Shown one piece after another: positions 8,327 through 18,217 of a stretch of 43,589 bases of DNA (position 1 is its first letter; every line of letters begins with the position of its first letter). A program made the position numbers and the translations under genes. The stretch is from Hydromonas duriensis (GTDB taxonomy: Bacteria; Pseudomonadota; Gammaproteobacteria; Burkholderiales; Burkholderiaceae): the NCBI RefSeq assembly GCF_004363775.1, contig NZ_SNZE01000019.1, positions 1 through 43,589 of the forward strand, in the 5' to 3' direction. The notes under the pieces were generated by a model. That model worked only from the letters and a program-made list of their open reading frames with translations. It searched no databases and was not told where the DNA came from.

Positions 8327-8327
8327 G

Positions 8328-9797
8328 TCACAAGGGCAAATTGCTTTCACCCATCAAGGCGGCATCTACGTAGTGTGCAGCCTGACGCCCCTCTTTAATC
8401 GCCCACACCACCAAGGACTGCCCTCGACGCACATCACCCGCGACAAAAACCTTGTCAATATTGGTTCGATAGGCGTGCTCACCGACATGAGTTGCACTCG
8501 CATTGTGTCGAGCGTCTCGCTCAACGCCAAACGCATCCAATACATTTTGAGCAGGATGGACAAAGCCCATTGCCAACAAGACCAAATCTGCTTTGACATC
8601 AAATTCGCTGCCTGCAATTTCCTGCATTTTTCCGCCTTTGAACTCAACGCGTACGCACTGGAGTTTTTCCACCTGTCCATTTTTACCAACAAATGCTTGG
8701 GTTGAAACCGACCAATCACGCTCGCCCCCTTCTTCATGCGAAGTGGATGTGCGCATTTTCATTGGCCAATATGGCCAAACACTGTCCGTGCCTTTGTTTT
8801 CAAATTCAGGCGGACGCGGCATGACTTCGAACTGCGTGACGCTGGCCGCACCGTGGCGATTTGCTGTGCCCACACAATCCGAACCCGTGTCACCGCCACC
8901 AATGACGACAACGTGTTTACCTTTGGCGTTGATGGGATTATCACCATCACCCGCGACGGTCTGATTTTGTGGAATCAACCATTCAAGCGCGTAGTAAACG
9001 CCATTTAATTGACGCCCAGGTACGGGCAAGTCTCGGGGTGTTTCTGAGCCAATTGCCAACACAACGGCATGATATTTTTGTTTTAATTCATCAACCGTCA
9101 CCACCGTGCTGGCACCATTGGCAACACCTACAGGAAAATCGCCACAAGCAACCGCAACGCCCGTTTTGAACGTCACGCCCTCGTCTTGCATCTGCCCCAT
9201 GCGACGATCAATCAGCCATTTTTCGAGTTTAAAATCAGGAATGCCGTAACGCAATAATCCGCCTATGCGTGAGTTTTTTTCATAAACAGTGACCGCATGG
9301 CCTGCACGCGCCAGTTGTTGTGCGCACGCCAAGCCTGCTGGGCCTGAGCCGATGACCGCGACATGTCGACCCGTTTTTTTCTTGGCTTTTTGTGGCTTAA
9401 TCCAATGATGCGCCCATGCTTTATCAATAATGGCATGTTCGATTGATTTAATGCCGACGGGGTCATTGTTGATATTTAACGTACAAGCCGCCTCACAAGG
9501 CGCAGGACAAATACGCCCCGTGAACTCAGGGAAGTTGTTGGTCAACGACAAGGTCGCCAGCGCCTCCGCCCAATCTTGGTTGTACACAAGGTCATTAAAA
9601 TCAGGAATGATGTTATTGATTGGACAGCCGTTGTGGCAAAAAGGCGTGCCGCAGTCCATGCAACGCGCGCCCTGCTTGCTGGCGTCCGCATCCGATAAGG
9701 CATGAACGAATTCTTTATAATGTTTAATACGATTTTCAGGCGCTTCGTACAAAGGGTACAAACGTGCTTGCTCTAAAAAACCTGTGACTTTACCCAT
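8328..9797 (-). CDS. gltD: Glutamate synthase (NADPH) small/beta subunit
   Basis: Delivers electrons from NADPH through FAD to the large subunit for glutamate formation from glutamine and 2-oxoglutarate. It is 489 residues. The N-terminal iron-sulfur domain shows Cys46, Cys49, Cys54 and Cys58 ([15 protein letters not shown]) and Cys97, Cys101 and Cys105 (CPAPCEAAC). The FAD dinucleotide fold is at 147-156 ([10 protein letters not shown]), and a second fold ([13 protein letters not shown]), near residue 290, binds NADPH. The start at 9797 has AAAGGAAA seven bases upstream. gltB lies 105 bases upstream on the same strand, and the pair ends at the terminator near 8009. The C-terminus, MGESNLPL, matches where relatives end. 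Confidence 0.97.
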   Translation of the reverse strand: MGKVTGFLEQARLYPLYEAPENRIKHYKEFVHALSDADASKQGARCMDCGTPFCHNGCPINNIIPDFNDLVYNQDWAEALATLSLTNNFPEFTGRICPAPCEAACTLNINNDPVGIKSIEHAIIDKAWAHHWIKPQKAKKKTGRHVAVIGSGPAGLACAQQLARAGHAVTVYEKNSRIGGLLRYGIPDFKLEKWLIDRRMGQMQDEGVTFKTGVAVACGDFPVGVANGASTVVTVDELKQKYHAVVLAIGSETPRDLPVPGRQLNGVYYALEWLIPQNQTVAGDGDNPINAKGKHVVVIGGGDTGSDCVGTANRHGAASVTQFEVMPRPPEFENKGTDSVWPYWPMKMRTSTSHEEGGERDWSVSTQAFVGKNGQVEKLQCVRVEFKGGKMQEIAGSEFDVKADLVLLAMGFVHPAQNVLDAFGVERDARHNASATHVGEHAYRTNIDKVFVAGDVRRGQSLVVWAIKEGRQAAHYVDAALMGESNLPL

Positions 9798-9902
9798 GAT
9801 ATTTCCTTTAAATCACATCTGACACATTCAGCGTCAAAAATGATGTCTAACCTATTGCAAAAAATACACTGCTTGACGTGTTGGATGCGGTTATCCCACA
9901 AC

Positions 9903-12900
9903 TTATGCCGATAGCTGTTCTTGTGTTTGTCTTTCCAAAACTTTTCGATAATCAATCGGCATGACTTTGACAAACCGCCCCAAGGCCTGCGACCAGCTGT
10001 CTAAAATCTCTCTGGCGCGCCCAGAACCTGTGTATTTGAAATGATTTTCAATCAAGGTTCGTAAAATAGCCTCATCTGAAGCGGGTTCGGCATGTGCATT
10101 CAAGCGGTGCCATACAGGGTCTTTTTGCGCCTGTTCACTTTCATTCAACACCTTTGACAACGACACCATGCTGGTATTGCATTTGGCGGCGAACGTTTGG
10201 TCTGCGTCATATACATACGTCACCCCACCGCTCATGCCTGCCGCGAAGTTACGGCCTGTTGCCCCCAACACCACCACCGTGCCACCCGTCATGTATTCGC
10301 AACCATGGTCGCCCGCCCCTTCGATGACCGCTGTTGCACCTGAGTTGCGCACCGCGAAACGCTCGCCCGCCACCCCAGATAAATAAGCCTCGCCTGCAAT
10401 TGCACCGTATAAGACCGTATTACCCACGATGATGTTGTCATGCGATGCACCACGGAAACTGTTATTCGGGCGCACGACAATGCGACCACCTGACAAACCT
10501 TTACCCACGTAATCGTTGGCCTCACCGACCAAATCAAATGTGATGCCATGCGCGAGGAAAGCGGCAAAGCTCTGCCCAGCCGTCCCATTCATTTGAATAT
10601 GAATCGTGTCATCAGGCAGCCCTTCATGCCCATAGCGGCGTGCAATTTGCCCCGAGAGCATCGCGCCAACCGAGCGATTTAAATTGCGAACATTTTGGAT
10701 AAATGAGACAGGTTTTACTTCCGACAAAGCCGCCTCACACTGAGAGATGAGCTGCTGGTCGAGGGTGTTGCTCAAGCCATGGTCTTGCGTTAAGCTCTGA
10801 TAGCTCGTATCGCCCTCGGCATTCGGCACTTGGTGGAAAATACGTGAAAAATCCAAGCCTTGCGCTTTCCAATGGGTGATGCCTTGGCGCATGTCGAGTA
10901 AGTCGCTCCGACCAATCAATTCACTCAATGTACGCGCGCCCAGTTGCGCCATTAATTCACGCACCTCTTCTGCAACAAAGAAAAAGTAGTTAATAACATG
11001 TTCAGGTTGGCCTGTGAACTTTTGGCGTAAAACAGGGTCTTGCGTCGCCACGCCAACGGGACAGGTATTTAAATGACATTTGCGCATCATGATGCAGCCT
11101 TGCACAACCAAAGGCGCAGTGGCGAAACCAAACTCTTCCGCACCAAGCAATGCACCAATGACCACATCGCGCCCTGTTTTGATTTGACCGTCCACTTGCA
11201 CAATCACGCGCGAGCGCAGGCGATTGAGCACAAGGGTTTGCTGAGTTTCAGCCAAGCCCAATTCCCACGGCGCACCCGCGCTTTTAATGGATGAAACAGG
11301 CGATGCCCCTGTGCCGCCGTCGTGACCTGCAATCACAATATGGTCGGCCTTGGCCTTGGCAACACCTGCGGCCACTGTACCCACCCCATTTTCTGCCACC
11401 AGCTTGACCGAAATTGACGAGGATGGATTGACGTTTTTCAAGTCATGTATCAGCTGCGCCAAATCTTCAATCGAATAAATGTCATGATGCGGCGGCGGTG
11501 AAATTAAACCCACGCCAGGGGTCGAATGACGCAAAGCACCAATGTATTCAGATACTTTACTGCCTGGCAACTGCCCGCCCTCGCCTGGTTTTGCGCCTTG
11601 CGCCATTTTGATTTGGATTTGATCCGCAGATGACAAATATTCAGCCGTCACACCAAAACGCCCCGAGGCCACTTGTTTGATGCGCGAGCGCAATGAGTCG
11701 CCCGACTTCAACGGGATGTTCGCCAAAATACGGTCGGCTCCAATCACATCCGCGATGCTCATGCCATCCGTGATGCCTGAGTCGCCTGTTTGCATTTCAG
11801 CTCGGTATCGTTTGGGGTCTTCGCCCCCTTCACCTGTATTCGATTTGCCGCCAATGCGATTCATAGCCACCGCCAAAGTGGCATGCGCTTCGGATGAAAT
11901 CGAACCCAAACTCATTGCACCCGTGGCGAAACGTTTAACAATTTCAGTTGCAGGCTCGACCTCATCAATCGAAATCGCACGCGCTGGATTGACTTTAAAC
12001 TCAAATAAACCTCGGAACGTCATGTGCCGCTTGGATTGGTCATTGATGATTTGTGCGTATTCTTTATAGCTTTCGTAATTATTTTGACGCGTGGAATGTT
12101 GCAACTTCGCTATCGCATCAGGCGTCCACATGTGTTCTTCACCGCGTGCGCGCCAAGCATATTCGCCACCCGTCATCAGGCGATTTTGCAAGGCATGTTT
12201 TTCACCAAACGCATGCTGATGCAACACCACGGCTTCACGCGCCACTTCAAACAACCCCATGCCCTCAATGCTGCTGGCCGTGCCTTTGAAATATTTATCA
12301 ATCAATTCTTTTTTCAAGCCAACCGCTTCAAATATTTGCGAGCCTGTATACGACATGTAAGTTGAAATGCCCATTTTCGACATGACTTTTTGCATGCCCT
12401 TGCCTATCGCCTTGATGTAGTAGGCAATCGCCTCGGATGGCTTTTTGCCCTTAATCAAACCCTGTTGCACCATGTCGGTCAAAGTGGCGAATGCCAAGTA
12501 CGGGTGCACCGCTTCTGCACCATAACCGCCGAGCAAAGCAAAATGATGCACTTCGCGCGCGCTGCCCGTTTCAACGACGAGCCCCGTGGATGTCCTTAAA
12601 CCCGATTCAACTAAGTGCTGGTGTATCGCGGATGTTGCGAGCAACGCAGGAATCGCCATGTTGTCGGCATCAACACCTCGGTCAGATAAGACCAAGATGT
12701 TATGCCCCGACTTCACGGCGTCAACCGCTTGTGCGCACAAAGACGCCAGTTGTGCCTCAATGCCTTCAGCGCCCCATTTGGCGGGGTATTTGATATCCAG
12801 CGTGTAACTTTTGAATTTGCCGTGTGTGTATTTTCCGATGTGGCGGATTTTCGCCATTTCGTCATAGCTCAACACAGGCTGCGCCACTTCCAAGCGCATC

Positions 12901-14660
12901 GGCGGATTGGTGTTGTTGATATCCAACAAATTGGGTTTGGGGCCAATGAAACTCACCAATGACATGACCAGCTGCTCTCGAATCGGGTCTATCGGCGGGT
13001 TGGTCACTTGCGCGAACAGTTGGCGAAAATATTGATAAAAGGATTTATGTTTTCTCGACAACACTGCCATCGGCGTATCGTTACCCATTGAGCCAGCGGC
13101 TTCTTCGCCATTTTGCCCCATGGATTGTAGAATCAACTTAATGTCTTCTTGCGTGTAGCCAAACGCCTGTTGACGATCGAGCAATTCCGACTTGGGCAAT
13201 GGGCGTTCCTCGACGGGCGTTAAGACATGTTCTAATTTCATCGACAGCCGCGAGTTCCATTCTTTGTAAGGGCGCGAATTGGCGAGGCTGGACTTGATTT
13301 CTTCATCTGAAATAATTCGCCCTTGCTCTGTGTCGATGAGCAGCATTTTGCCTGGCTGTAAACGCCACTTTTGCTTAATTTTCGCATCTGGAATTGGCAA
13401 CACGCCTGACTCGGAGGCCAATACCACCAAACCATCATCGGTCACGATATAACGCGCAGGTCGCAAGCCATTGCGGTCTAAAGTTGCGCCAATCTGACGA
13501 CCATCCGTGAAGCATAAGGCGGCGGGGCCATCCCACGGCTCCATCAATGCGGCGTGATACTCATAAAACGCGCGACGCGACGAATCCATCTGTTCATGTT
13601 GCTCCCAAGCTTCAGGCACCATCATCATCATGGCATGTGCCAACGGATAGCCCGCCATGAGCAACAATTCAAGGCAGTTGTCGAATGAGGCTGTATCGGA
13701 TTGCCCTGGATAAATCAGCGGCCAAAGTTTATGCAAATCATCGCCCAAGACTGCGGACGAGATGGCTTTTTGGCGTGCTTTAATCCAATTGACATTGCCT
13801 TTGACCGTATTGATTTCGCCATTGTGCGCAATAAAGCGATAGGGATGAGCCAACTCCCATGCGGGGAATGTGTTGGTCGAGAATCGCTGATGCACCAGCG
13901 CAATCGCCGAAATCGTCCGATGGTCGGACAAATCTTTAAAGTATCGGCCAACTTGGTCGCACAGCAATAACCCTTTGTAAACCACTGTGCGCGCACTCAT
14001 TGAAGGTACAAAATACTCTTTGCCATGCTTGAGCTTAAGCGACTGAATGCGATGCGATGCCGTTTTACGAATCACATACAACTTGCGCTCCAGAGCATCG
14101 GTGACCATGATGTCAGGGCCGCGTCCTATGAAAATTTGGCGAATGACGGGCTCAGTGGCTTTCACTGTTGGGGACATGGCCATCTCTGCATCCACAGGCA
14201 CATTGCGCCAACCCAGTACAACTTGCCCTTCTGCCTTAACTGTACGCTCTAATTCTTGTTCGCACGCCAAACGCGAAGCCTCTTCCTTTGGCAAAAAAAT
14301 CATGCCAACACCGTATTCGCCCGCAGGTGGCAGCATCACACCTTGACGCGCCATTTCTTCTCGGTACAAGGCATCTGGAATTTGCAACAAAATCCCCGCA
14401 CCATCACCCATCAATTTGTCTGCGCCCACCGCGCCGCGGTGGTCAAGATTATGCAAAATCAACAAGCCTTGCTGAACGATGGCATGGCTGCGCTGCCCCT
14501 GAATGTGTGCCACAAAGCCAACACCACACGCATCGTGCTCTTGCGTGGCATCGTATAAGCCATATTGTGCGGCCTGCTCGCGCTCGTGCGTTATATTAAG
14601 TACATCCAGTGCTGCTGCGCTCTGCGTCATTGTGTCGTGCTCTGTGTATTGCTGCTTCAT
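9903..14660 (-). CDS. gltB: Glutamate synthase (NADPH) large/alpha subunit
   Basis: The large subunit hydrolyses glutamine and channels ammonia to 2-oxoglutarate, the synthase half of the GS-GOGAT cycle. It is 1585 residues. A 44-residue propeptide precedes Cys45 (EHDACGVGF), the expected N-terminal nucleophile of the class II amidotransferase domain after processing. A central domain and the FMN-binding synthase domain follow. The iron-sulfur ligands sit in [15 protein letters not shown] near residue 1190, and a Gly-rich GxGxG beta-helix is at the C-terminus. ATG 14660 has GGAGA eight bases upstream, which decides it over the upstream TTG and the downstream ATG at 14630. It is first of the gltBD pair. 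Confidence 0.97.
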   Translation of the reverse strand: MKQQYTEHDTMTQSAAALDVLNITHEREQAAQYGLYDATQEHDACGVGFVAHIQGQRSHAIVQQGLLILHNLDHRGAVGADKLMGDGAGILLQIPDALYREEMARQGVMLPPAGEYGVGMIFLPKEEASRLACEQELERTVKAEGQVVLGWRNVPVDAEMAMSPTVKATEPVIRQIFIGRGPDIMVTDALERKLYVIRKTASHRIQSLKLKHGKEYFVPSMSARTVVYKGLLLCDQVGRYFKDLSDHRTISAIALVHQRFSTNTFPAWELAHPYRFIAHNGEINTVKGNVNWIKARQKAISSAVLGDDLHKLWPLIYPGQSDTASFDNCLELLLMAGYPLAHAMMMMVPEAWEQHEQMDSSRRAFYEYHAALMEPWDGPAALCFTDGRQIGATLDRNGLRPARYIVTDDGLVVLASESGVLPIPDAKIKQKWRLQPGKMLLIDTEQGRIISDEEIKSSLANSRPYKEWNSRLSMKLEHVLTPVEERPLPKSELLDRQQAFGYTQEDIKLILQSMGQNGEEAAGSMGNDTPMAVLSRKHKSFYQYFRQLFAQVTNPPIDPIREQLVMSLVSFIGPKPNLLDINNTNPPMRLEVAQPVLSYDEMAKIRHIGKYTHGKFKSYTLDIKYPAKWGAEGIEAQLASLCAQAVDAVKSGHNILVLSDRGVDADNMAIPALLATSAIHQHLVESGLRTSTGLVVETGSAREVHHFALLGGYGAEAVHPYLAFATLTDMVQQGLIKGKKPSEAIAYYIKAIGKGMQKVMSKMGISTYMSYTGSQIFEAVGLKKELIDKYFKGTASSIEGMGLFEVAREAVVLHQHAFGEKHALQNRLMTGGEYAWRARGEEHMWTPDAIAKLQHSTRQNNYESYKEYAQIINDQSKRHMTFRGLFEFKVNPARAISIDEVEPATEIVKRFATGAMSLGSISSEAHATLAVAMNRIGGKSNTGEGGEDPKRYRAEMQTGDSGITDGMSIADVIGADRILANIPLKSGDSLRSRIKQVASGRFGVTAEYLSSADQIQIKMAQGAKPGEGGQLPGSKVSEYIGALRHSTPGVGLISPPPHHDIYSIEDLAQLIHDLKNVNPSSSISVKLVAENGVGTVAAGVAKAKADHIVIAGHDGGTGASPVSSIKSAGAPWELGLAETQQTLVLNRLRSRVIVQVDGQIKTGRDVVIGALLGAEEFGFATAPLVVQGCIMMRKCHLNTCPVGVATQDPVLRQKFTGQPEHVINYFFFVAEEVRELMAQLGARTLSELIGRSDLLDMRQGITHWKAQGLDFSRIFHQVPNAEGDTSYQSLTQDHGLSNTLDQQLISQCEAALSEVKPVSFIQNVRNLNRSVGAMLSGQIARRYGHEGLPDDTIHIQMNGTAGQSFAAFLAHGITFDLVGEANDYVGKGLSGGRIVVRPNNSFRGASHDNIIVGNTVLYGAIAGEAYLSGVAGERFAVRNSGATAVIEGAGDHGCEYMTGGTVVVLGATGRNFAAGMSGGVTYVYDADQTFAAKCNTSMVSLSKVLNESEQAQKDPVWHRLNAHAEPASDEAILRTLIENHFKYTGSGRAREILDSWSQALGRFVKVMPIDYRKVLERQTQEQLSA

Positions 14661-15163
14661 CTGACATCTCCAAACCAAAGGGGCTCTGATTATTTTGCAA
14701 AAATTCCGTATGCAAACGGCTGTTTGTTGCTCAATAGTCTGAGTAAATATCCAAAAGTTAAATATTTATTACTCGATATGATTAACCTGACTATAAACAG
14801 ATTTCTTTAAGCATACAACCACATTTAAAAGGGGTCAGCTTACAAATAAAACACAAACATTTATTTTGCCTCAATTAAATAGGGACATACTTAATTCATC
14901 AATATAAACAAACCGTTACAACCCCCTGCGCAACCACATTGCTTATCTCTGAAGTATTTTTGAATTGTTCACTTATCTCGACTACTTTGCGCAGTCTTTT
15001 TTATGTTGTAAAAATATCGCCTGCCTTTTCAAATCAACTGTAAAAAATCAAGGTCACACAAAACTTAGACCCGTTAAAAATGCCACTGCAAATCCTATTT
15101 GCCTTTTCACGTATAATGTAGCCCATGCATTCGGGCATACTGACAACCCTTTTGGAGCACATC
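14661..15163. other. Divergent intergenic region between gltB and grxD
   Basis: No gene is seen. It must hold the gltB promoter (minus), which I could not pinpoint, and the grxD promoter (plus). Two phrases, AAAAGGGGTCAGCTTACAAA (from about 14827) and AATAGGGACATACTTAATT (from about 14878), look like the GGGGTCAG / GGGACxTACTT sequences often found beside Y1 (IS200-like/RAYT) transposase genes. No transposase is left, so this is only a possible relic. Confidence 0.4.
15112..15117 (+). promoter_or_regulatory. -10 element candidate for grxD
   Basis: A perfect TATAAT at 15112-15117, about 47 bases before the grxD start. The -35 position is poor (no TTGACA-like hexamer at 16-18 bases), so the promoter may need an activator or be weak. 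Confidence 0.4.
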
Positions 15164-15499
15164 ATGAGCAATCCCACACACGACTTCATTCAACAAACCA
15201 TTAAAGACCATCCTATTGTGCTGTTTATGAAAGGTACGGGGCAATTTCCACAATGCGGATTTTCTGGGAAGGCCATTCAATTGCTTAAAAGCTGTGGCGC
15301 CACTAAAGTTGCTACTGTCAACGTACTTGAAGACGACGAAATTCGCCAAGGCATCAAGACCTTTTCGCAATGGCCTACTATTCCTCAGTTATACATTCAA
15401 GGTGAATTTATTGGCGGTTCGGACATCATGAACGAGATGTATGAGTCTGGCGAATTGCAAACATTAGTGGCGGAGGCCATGAAAGCGACTGACGCATAA
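15164..15499 (+). CDS. grxD: Monothiol glutaredoxin (Grx4 type)
   Basis: Cytosolic monothiol glutaredoxin that binds and transfers [2Fe-2S] clusters with glutathione. It is 111 residues, the usual size. The hallmark CGFS is at 31-34 in QFPQCGFSGKA, followed by WPTIPQLYI and GGSDIMNEMYESGEL, the glutathione-contacting segments. The residue before QFPQ is Gly (KGTG), where most relatives have Pro, a small departure. ATG 15164 has GGAG at 15154-15157. An upstream in-frame ATG at 15125 would add 13 residues with no SD. The next gene begins 80 bases later. Confidence 0.95.
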   Translation: MSNPTHDFIQQTIKDHPIVLFMKGTGQFPQCGFSGKAIQLLKSCGATKVATVNVLEDDEIRQGIKTFSQWPTIPQLYIQGEFIGGSDIMNEMYESGELQTLVAEAMKATDA

Positions 15500-15579
15500 G
15501 CCCACATTCGGCACTGACCACAACGGGCGTGCTTTGAATACTTATTAATACAAACAACGCCCCGACTCAATAGCCCATC

Positions 15580-16461
15580 ATGTCCAACAATGTCCTTCTG
15601 CGTTTCACCTTGCTCGCCGCCATCTGGGGCTCTTCTTTTTTGTTCATGCGCATTCTTGCTCCAGTGGTCGGCGGCTTTTGGACGGCAGAACTGCGACTCA
15701 CCATCGGGGCGCTGACCCTTTTGATATTGGGACTACTACGCGGTCACCGATTCGACCTGCAATATTGGCGCCATTACGCCATGGCGGGCTTGTTGAACTG
15801 CGCCATACCATTTACCTTATTTGGCTTGGCTGGGCAAGTGTTGCCAGCGGGCTATTCAGCAGTTTTAAACGCGTCCGCACCCTTGTGGGCTACAGTGTTC
15901 GGTGTGTTATTTATGAAGGATACTTTTACACCGCAGGGGTTGTTGGCATTGTTGTTGGGCGTATCTGGCGTAACGATGGTTGCCCAGCCTTCTGGCAATG
16001 TCGATTTTAGCTTGGCTTTTATCAGCGGCGTATTGGCATGTGTTTGCGCAACCGCTTGCTACGCACTCAATGGCATTTACATCAAAACCCGCTCTGTCAA
16101 GTTGGAACCTCACACCATTGCCACACTGTCGCAGGCCTTCGGCGCGCTGATGCTGCTGCCTTTCACCTTATCACTCAGCCCTACCGTCGGCAGCGTCACC
16201 CCCGCCGTTGTTATCAGTGCGTTTTCGCTTGGCGCGCTGTGCTCTGGCGTGGCTTTTTTGTTGTACTATCGCTTGCTCAGTGAAATCGGCCCGCTCATTC
16301 TCAGCGGCGTAACTTTTTTGATTCCGCTATTTGGAATTTTTTGGGGCTGGCTGATTTTAAACGAACGTCTCGATTGGCATGTATTTATGGGGTGCGGGCT
16401 GATTATCAGTGGAGCCCTTTTATTGTACCGTAGCCACATCATCATCCAGAAAGCCAAATAA
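15580..16461 (+). CDS. DMT-superfamily (EamA-type) transporter
   Basis: A 293-residue integral membrane protein with about ten hydrophobic segments in two homologous halves, as in the EamA/RhaT drug-metabolite transporter family. It opens with LLAAIWGSSFLFMRI, a typical first helix of the family. The second half carries a matching GVTFLIPLFGIFWGWLILNE segment, where a Glu ends the ninth helix as is common. Substrate cannot be told from sequence; family members export amino acids, metabolites or drugs. It overlaps ubiX by one base (TAATG), so the two are probably co-translated. Confidence 0.85.
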   Translation: MSNNVLLRFTLLAAIWGSSFLFMRILAPVVGGFWTAELRLTIGALTLLILGLLRGHRFDLQYWRHYAMAGLLNCAIPFTLFGLAGQVLPAGYSAVLNASAPLWATVFGVLFMKDTFTPQGLLALLLGVSGVTMVAQPSGNVDFSLAFISGVLACVCATACYALNGIYIKTRSVKLEPHTIATLSQAFGALMLLPFTLSLSPTVGSVTPAVVISAFSLGALCSGVAFLLYYRLLSEIGPLILSGVTFLIPLFGIFWGWLILNERLDWHVFMGCGLIISGALLLYRSHIIIQKAK

Positions 16462-17063
16462 TGAGCGAACACTTACAAACCCCGAAGAAGCGACTTATCA
16501 TTGCCATCACGGGCGCAACAGGTGCTGTTTTTGGCATTCGCCTACTTGATGTCTTGAGCACTTTGAGTCACATTGAAACGCATCTTGTTGTCTCTGAGGC
16601 AGGCTGGTTGACCATTGAACATGAATTAGGCCTGAACAAAGACGCGGTACGCCAACGTGCAGATGTTGTCCACGCAGCGAAGAACATTGGCGCATCCATC
16701 TCCAGCGGCTCTTATCCATGCGATGGCATGATTGTTGCGCCCTGCTCAATGAAAACCCTCGCCGCGATTGCCCACGGTTACTCAGATAACCTCATCAGCC
16801 GCGCAGCGGATGTGACATTGAAAGAACGCCGTCGCCTCACGCTGCTCGTGCGCGAAACGCCATTGTCATTGATTCACCTGCGCAACATGACCGCAATTAC
16901 CGAAGCGGGCGGCCTTATTTTTCCACCAGTCCCTGCTTTTTATCATCAGCCCAAGTCAATAGATGACATCGTTAATCATACTGTTGCCCGTGTACTGGAT
17001 GCGCACGGCATTGATGCGCAACTCGCCCCGCGCTGGAGCAGCATCAACGATAGCCCTGAATAG
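16461..17063 (+). CDS. ubiX: Flavin prenyltransferase UbiX
   Basis: Attaches a dimethylallyl group to FMN, producing the prenylated flavin needed by UbiD-type decarboxylases in ubiquinone synthesis. It is 200 residues, within the family range. The flavin-binding N-terminus reads IIAITGATGAVFGIRLLD (13-30). SSGSYPCDGMIVAPCSMKTLAAIA and the RETPLSLIHLRNM segment are characteristic of UbiX/Pad1. The ATG overlaps the stop of the upstream transporter by one base. No ubiD is present in the window. Confidence 0.95.
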   Translation: MSEHLQTPKKRLIIAITGATGAVFGIRLLDVLSTLSHIETHLVVSEAGWLTIEHELGLNKDAVRQRADVVHAAKNIGASISSGSYPCDGMIVAPCSMKTLAAIAHGYSDNLISRAADVTLKERRRLTLLVRETPLSLIHLRNMTAITEAGGLIFPPVPAFYHQPKSIDDIVNHTVARVLDAHGIDAQLAPRWSSINDSPE

Positions 17064-17087
17064 CCCTCCTCTCCGCTTATTTCAATC

Positions 17088-17762
17088 ATGACACCTGATT
17101 TTAAACAGTCTCTACTGGCCCTCAACAGCCAGCTGGCGCAAGAAAAACGTCTACTCAATTTAACTGAAGTCGTCAACGAGCTACCCCACGTTAGCCCCAC
17201 GACCTGCGATGATGCGACTTTGCACCAATACCTAAATGCACTGTACACTCAAGGTCGAACGCGCCACACGCCGAACATCAGCCCCATCAATACCGTTTTT
17301 TTACAAACGCTATTGCAACAGCATCAACCCAAGCGCATTCTCGAAATAGGTTGCGCCAACGGTTATTCGACTTTGCGATTTTGGCAAGAGGCGCGCGCGT
17401 GGCAAGCGCACATCTGCACACTTGAAATTTCCACCCCAAACATCATTGAGGCCAAACATCATTTTGCCGCCACAGGTGCAAACATCACACTGTACGAGGG
17501 TAATGCACTTGAACTGATGCCGCACATGACGGACACATCTTTTAATTTCATTTTTATTGATGCACGCAAAATAAAGACATTAGATTTTTTTATTCAAGCC
17601 CGTCGATTAGCCGCGCCCAAGGCACTCATCGTGATTGATGACGTGCTCAAATTCAAAGATAAAATGCAAAATTTCTACGATTACTTGGCACAAGAGCAGA
17701 TTACTTATCACATTGAAACCATTGATGATGACGAAGATGGCGTAATGCTTGTTCAGCTATAA
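17088..17762 (+). CDS. SAM-dependent methyltransferase, O-methyltransferase family 3-like
   Basis: It is 224 residues with a class I Rossmann fold. SAM motif I is ILEIGCANGYST (about residues 84-95), an acidic residue ending the next strand (TLEIS) would contact the ribose, and FIFIDARK matches the FVFIDADK motif of cation-dependent O-methyltransferases. The second Asp of the usual DADK is replaced by Arg, and the later DN metal pair reads DD (VIDDVLKF), so metal dependence is uncertain. Substrate unknown. It begins 24 bases after ubiX and ends at a strong bidirectional terminator, so it probably closes the same transcript. Confidence 0.8.
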   Translation: MTPDFKQSLLALNSQLAQEKRLLNLTEVVNELPHVSPTTCDDATLHQYLNALYTQGRTRHTPNISPINTVFLQTLLQQHQPKRILEIGCANGYSTLRFWQEARAWQAHICTLEISTPNIIEAKHHFAATGANITLYEGNALELMPHMTDTSFNFIFIDARKIKTLDFFIQARRLAAPKALIVIDDVLKFKDKMQNFYDYLAQEQITYHIETIDDDEDGVMLVQL

Positions 17763-17774
17763 ACGATAAGTTAT

Positions 17775-17811
17775 AAAAAAAAACGGTACATTTAAAAATG
17801 TACCGTTTTTT
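17775..17811. terminator. Bidirectional terminator between methyltransferase and ihfB
   Basis: AAACGGTACATTT (17781-17793) pairs with AAATGTACCGTTT (17796-17808), with an A9 run before it and a T6 run after. It serves the plus-strand methyltransferase and the minus-strand ihfB, which converge here. Confidence 0.85.
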
Positions 17812-17820
17812 AATTTAATT

Positions 17821-18123
17821 TCAAACCAACTCTGTTGTTTGCCCCATTTGGTCAACACGCTCTCGCATGTCTTTACCCGCTTTAAAATGAGGCACTTTTT
17901 TTGTAGGCACCAGCACTTGCTCACCCGTTTTCGGATTACGCCCGATTCGTGATGAACGCGCACTCACAGAGAAACTGCCAAATCCGCGAATTTCCACGCG
18001 CTGCTCAACTGCCAACGTATGGGTAATCGCATCCAAAATAGCATGGGTCGCCATTTCAGCATCACGCGCCAATAACTGCGGAAAGCGCGCCGCCAAGTTA
18101 GCTATCAATTCAGATTTGGTCAT
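17821..18123 (-). CDS. ihfB: Integration host factor beta subunit
   Basis: DNA-bending nucleoid protein that works as a heterodimer with IhfA. It is 100 residues, with the HU/IHF fold and the conserved arm region [12 protein letters not shown] (42-53) and [10 protein letters not shown] (62-71), whose Pro intercalates into DNA. It lies downstream of rpsA, the normal cmk-rpsA-ihfB order. A hairpin in the 94-base gap from rpsA may limit readthrough. A GGAA lies close upstream of the ATG. Confidence 0.95.
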   Translation of the reverse strand: MTKSELIANLAARFPQLLARDAEMATHAILDAITHTLAVEQRVEIRGFGSFSVSARSSRIGRNPKTGEQVLVPTKKVPHFKAGKDMRERVDQMGQTTELV

Positions 18124-18173
18124 GGCTTTATTCCAAGCAAAGTTTAACGATATTCCAGCTCAACAATACAGCT

Positions 18174-18210
18174 AAAACCTCAAGCGAAGTCTTTCATCCG
18201 CTTGAGGTTT
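18174..18210 (-). terminator. Hairpin between rpsA and ihfB, terminator or attenuator
   Basis: AAACCTCAAGCG (18175-18186) and CGCTTGAGGTTT (18199-18210) form a 12-bp perfect stem with a 12-base loop. On the minus strand it ends in TTTTAG, a short U-tract, so termination is probably incomplete. Confidence 0.55.
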
Positions 18211-18217
18211 GGCGATA

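Larger units (their letters stand above)
7904..8327. other. Convergent intergenic region between pth and gltD
   Basis: No firm gene. It holds the two opposing terminators (8009-8036 minus, 8061-8091 plus), a short unsupported plus-strand frame (TTG 8103 to stop 8183, 26 codons), and a long imperfect inverted repeat (8245-8326) next to the gltD stop. A 33-codon minus-strand frame (8223-8324) continues in phase with gltD after its TGA. Confidence 0.6.

Noticed and set aside
8328-14678. Plus-strand frames of 60-130 codons opposite gltD and gltB
   Set aside because: They lie antisense to well-conserved coding sequence, show no family features and have no ribosome-binding sites.
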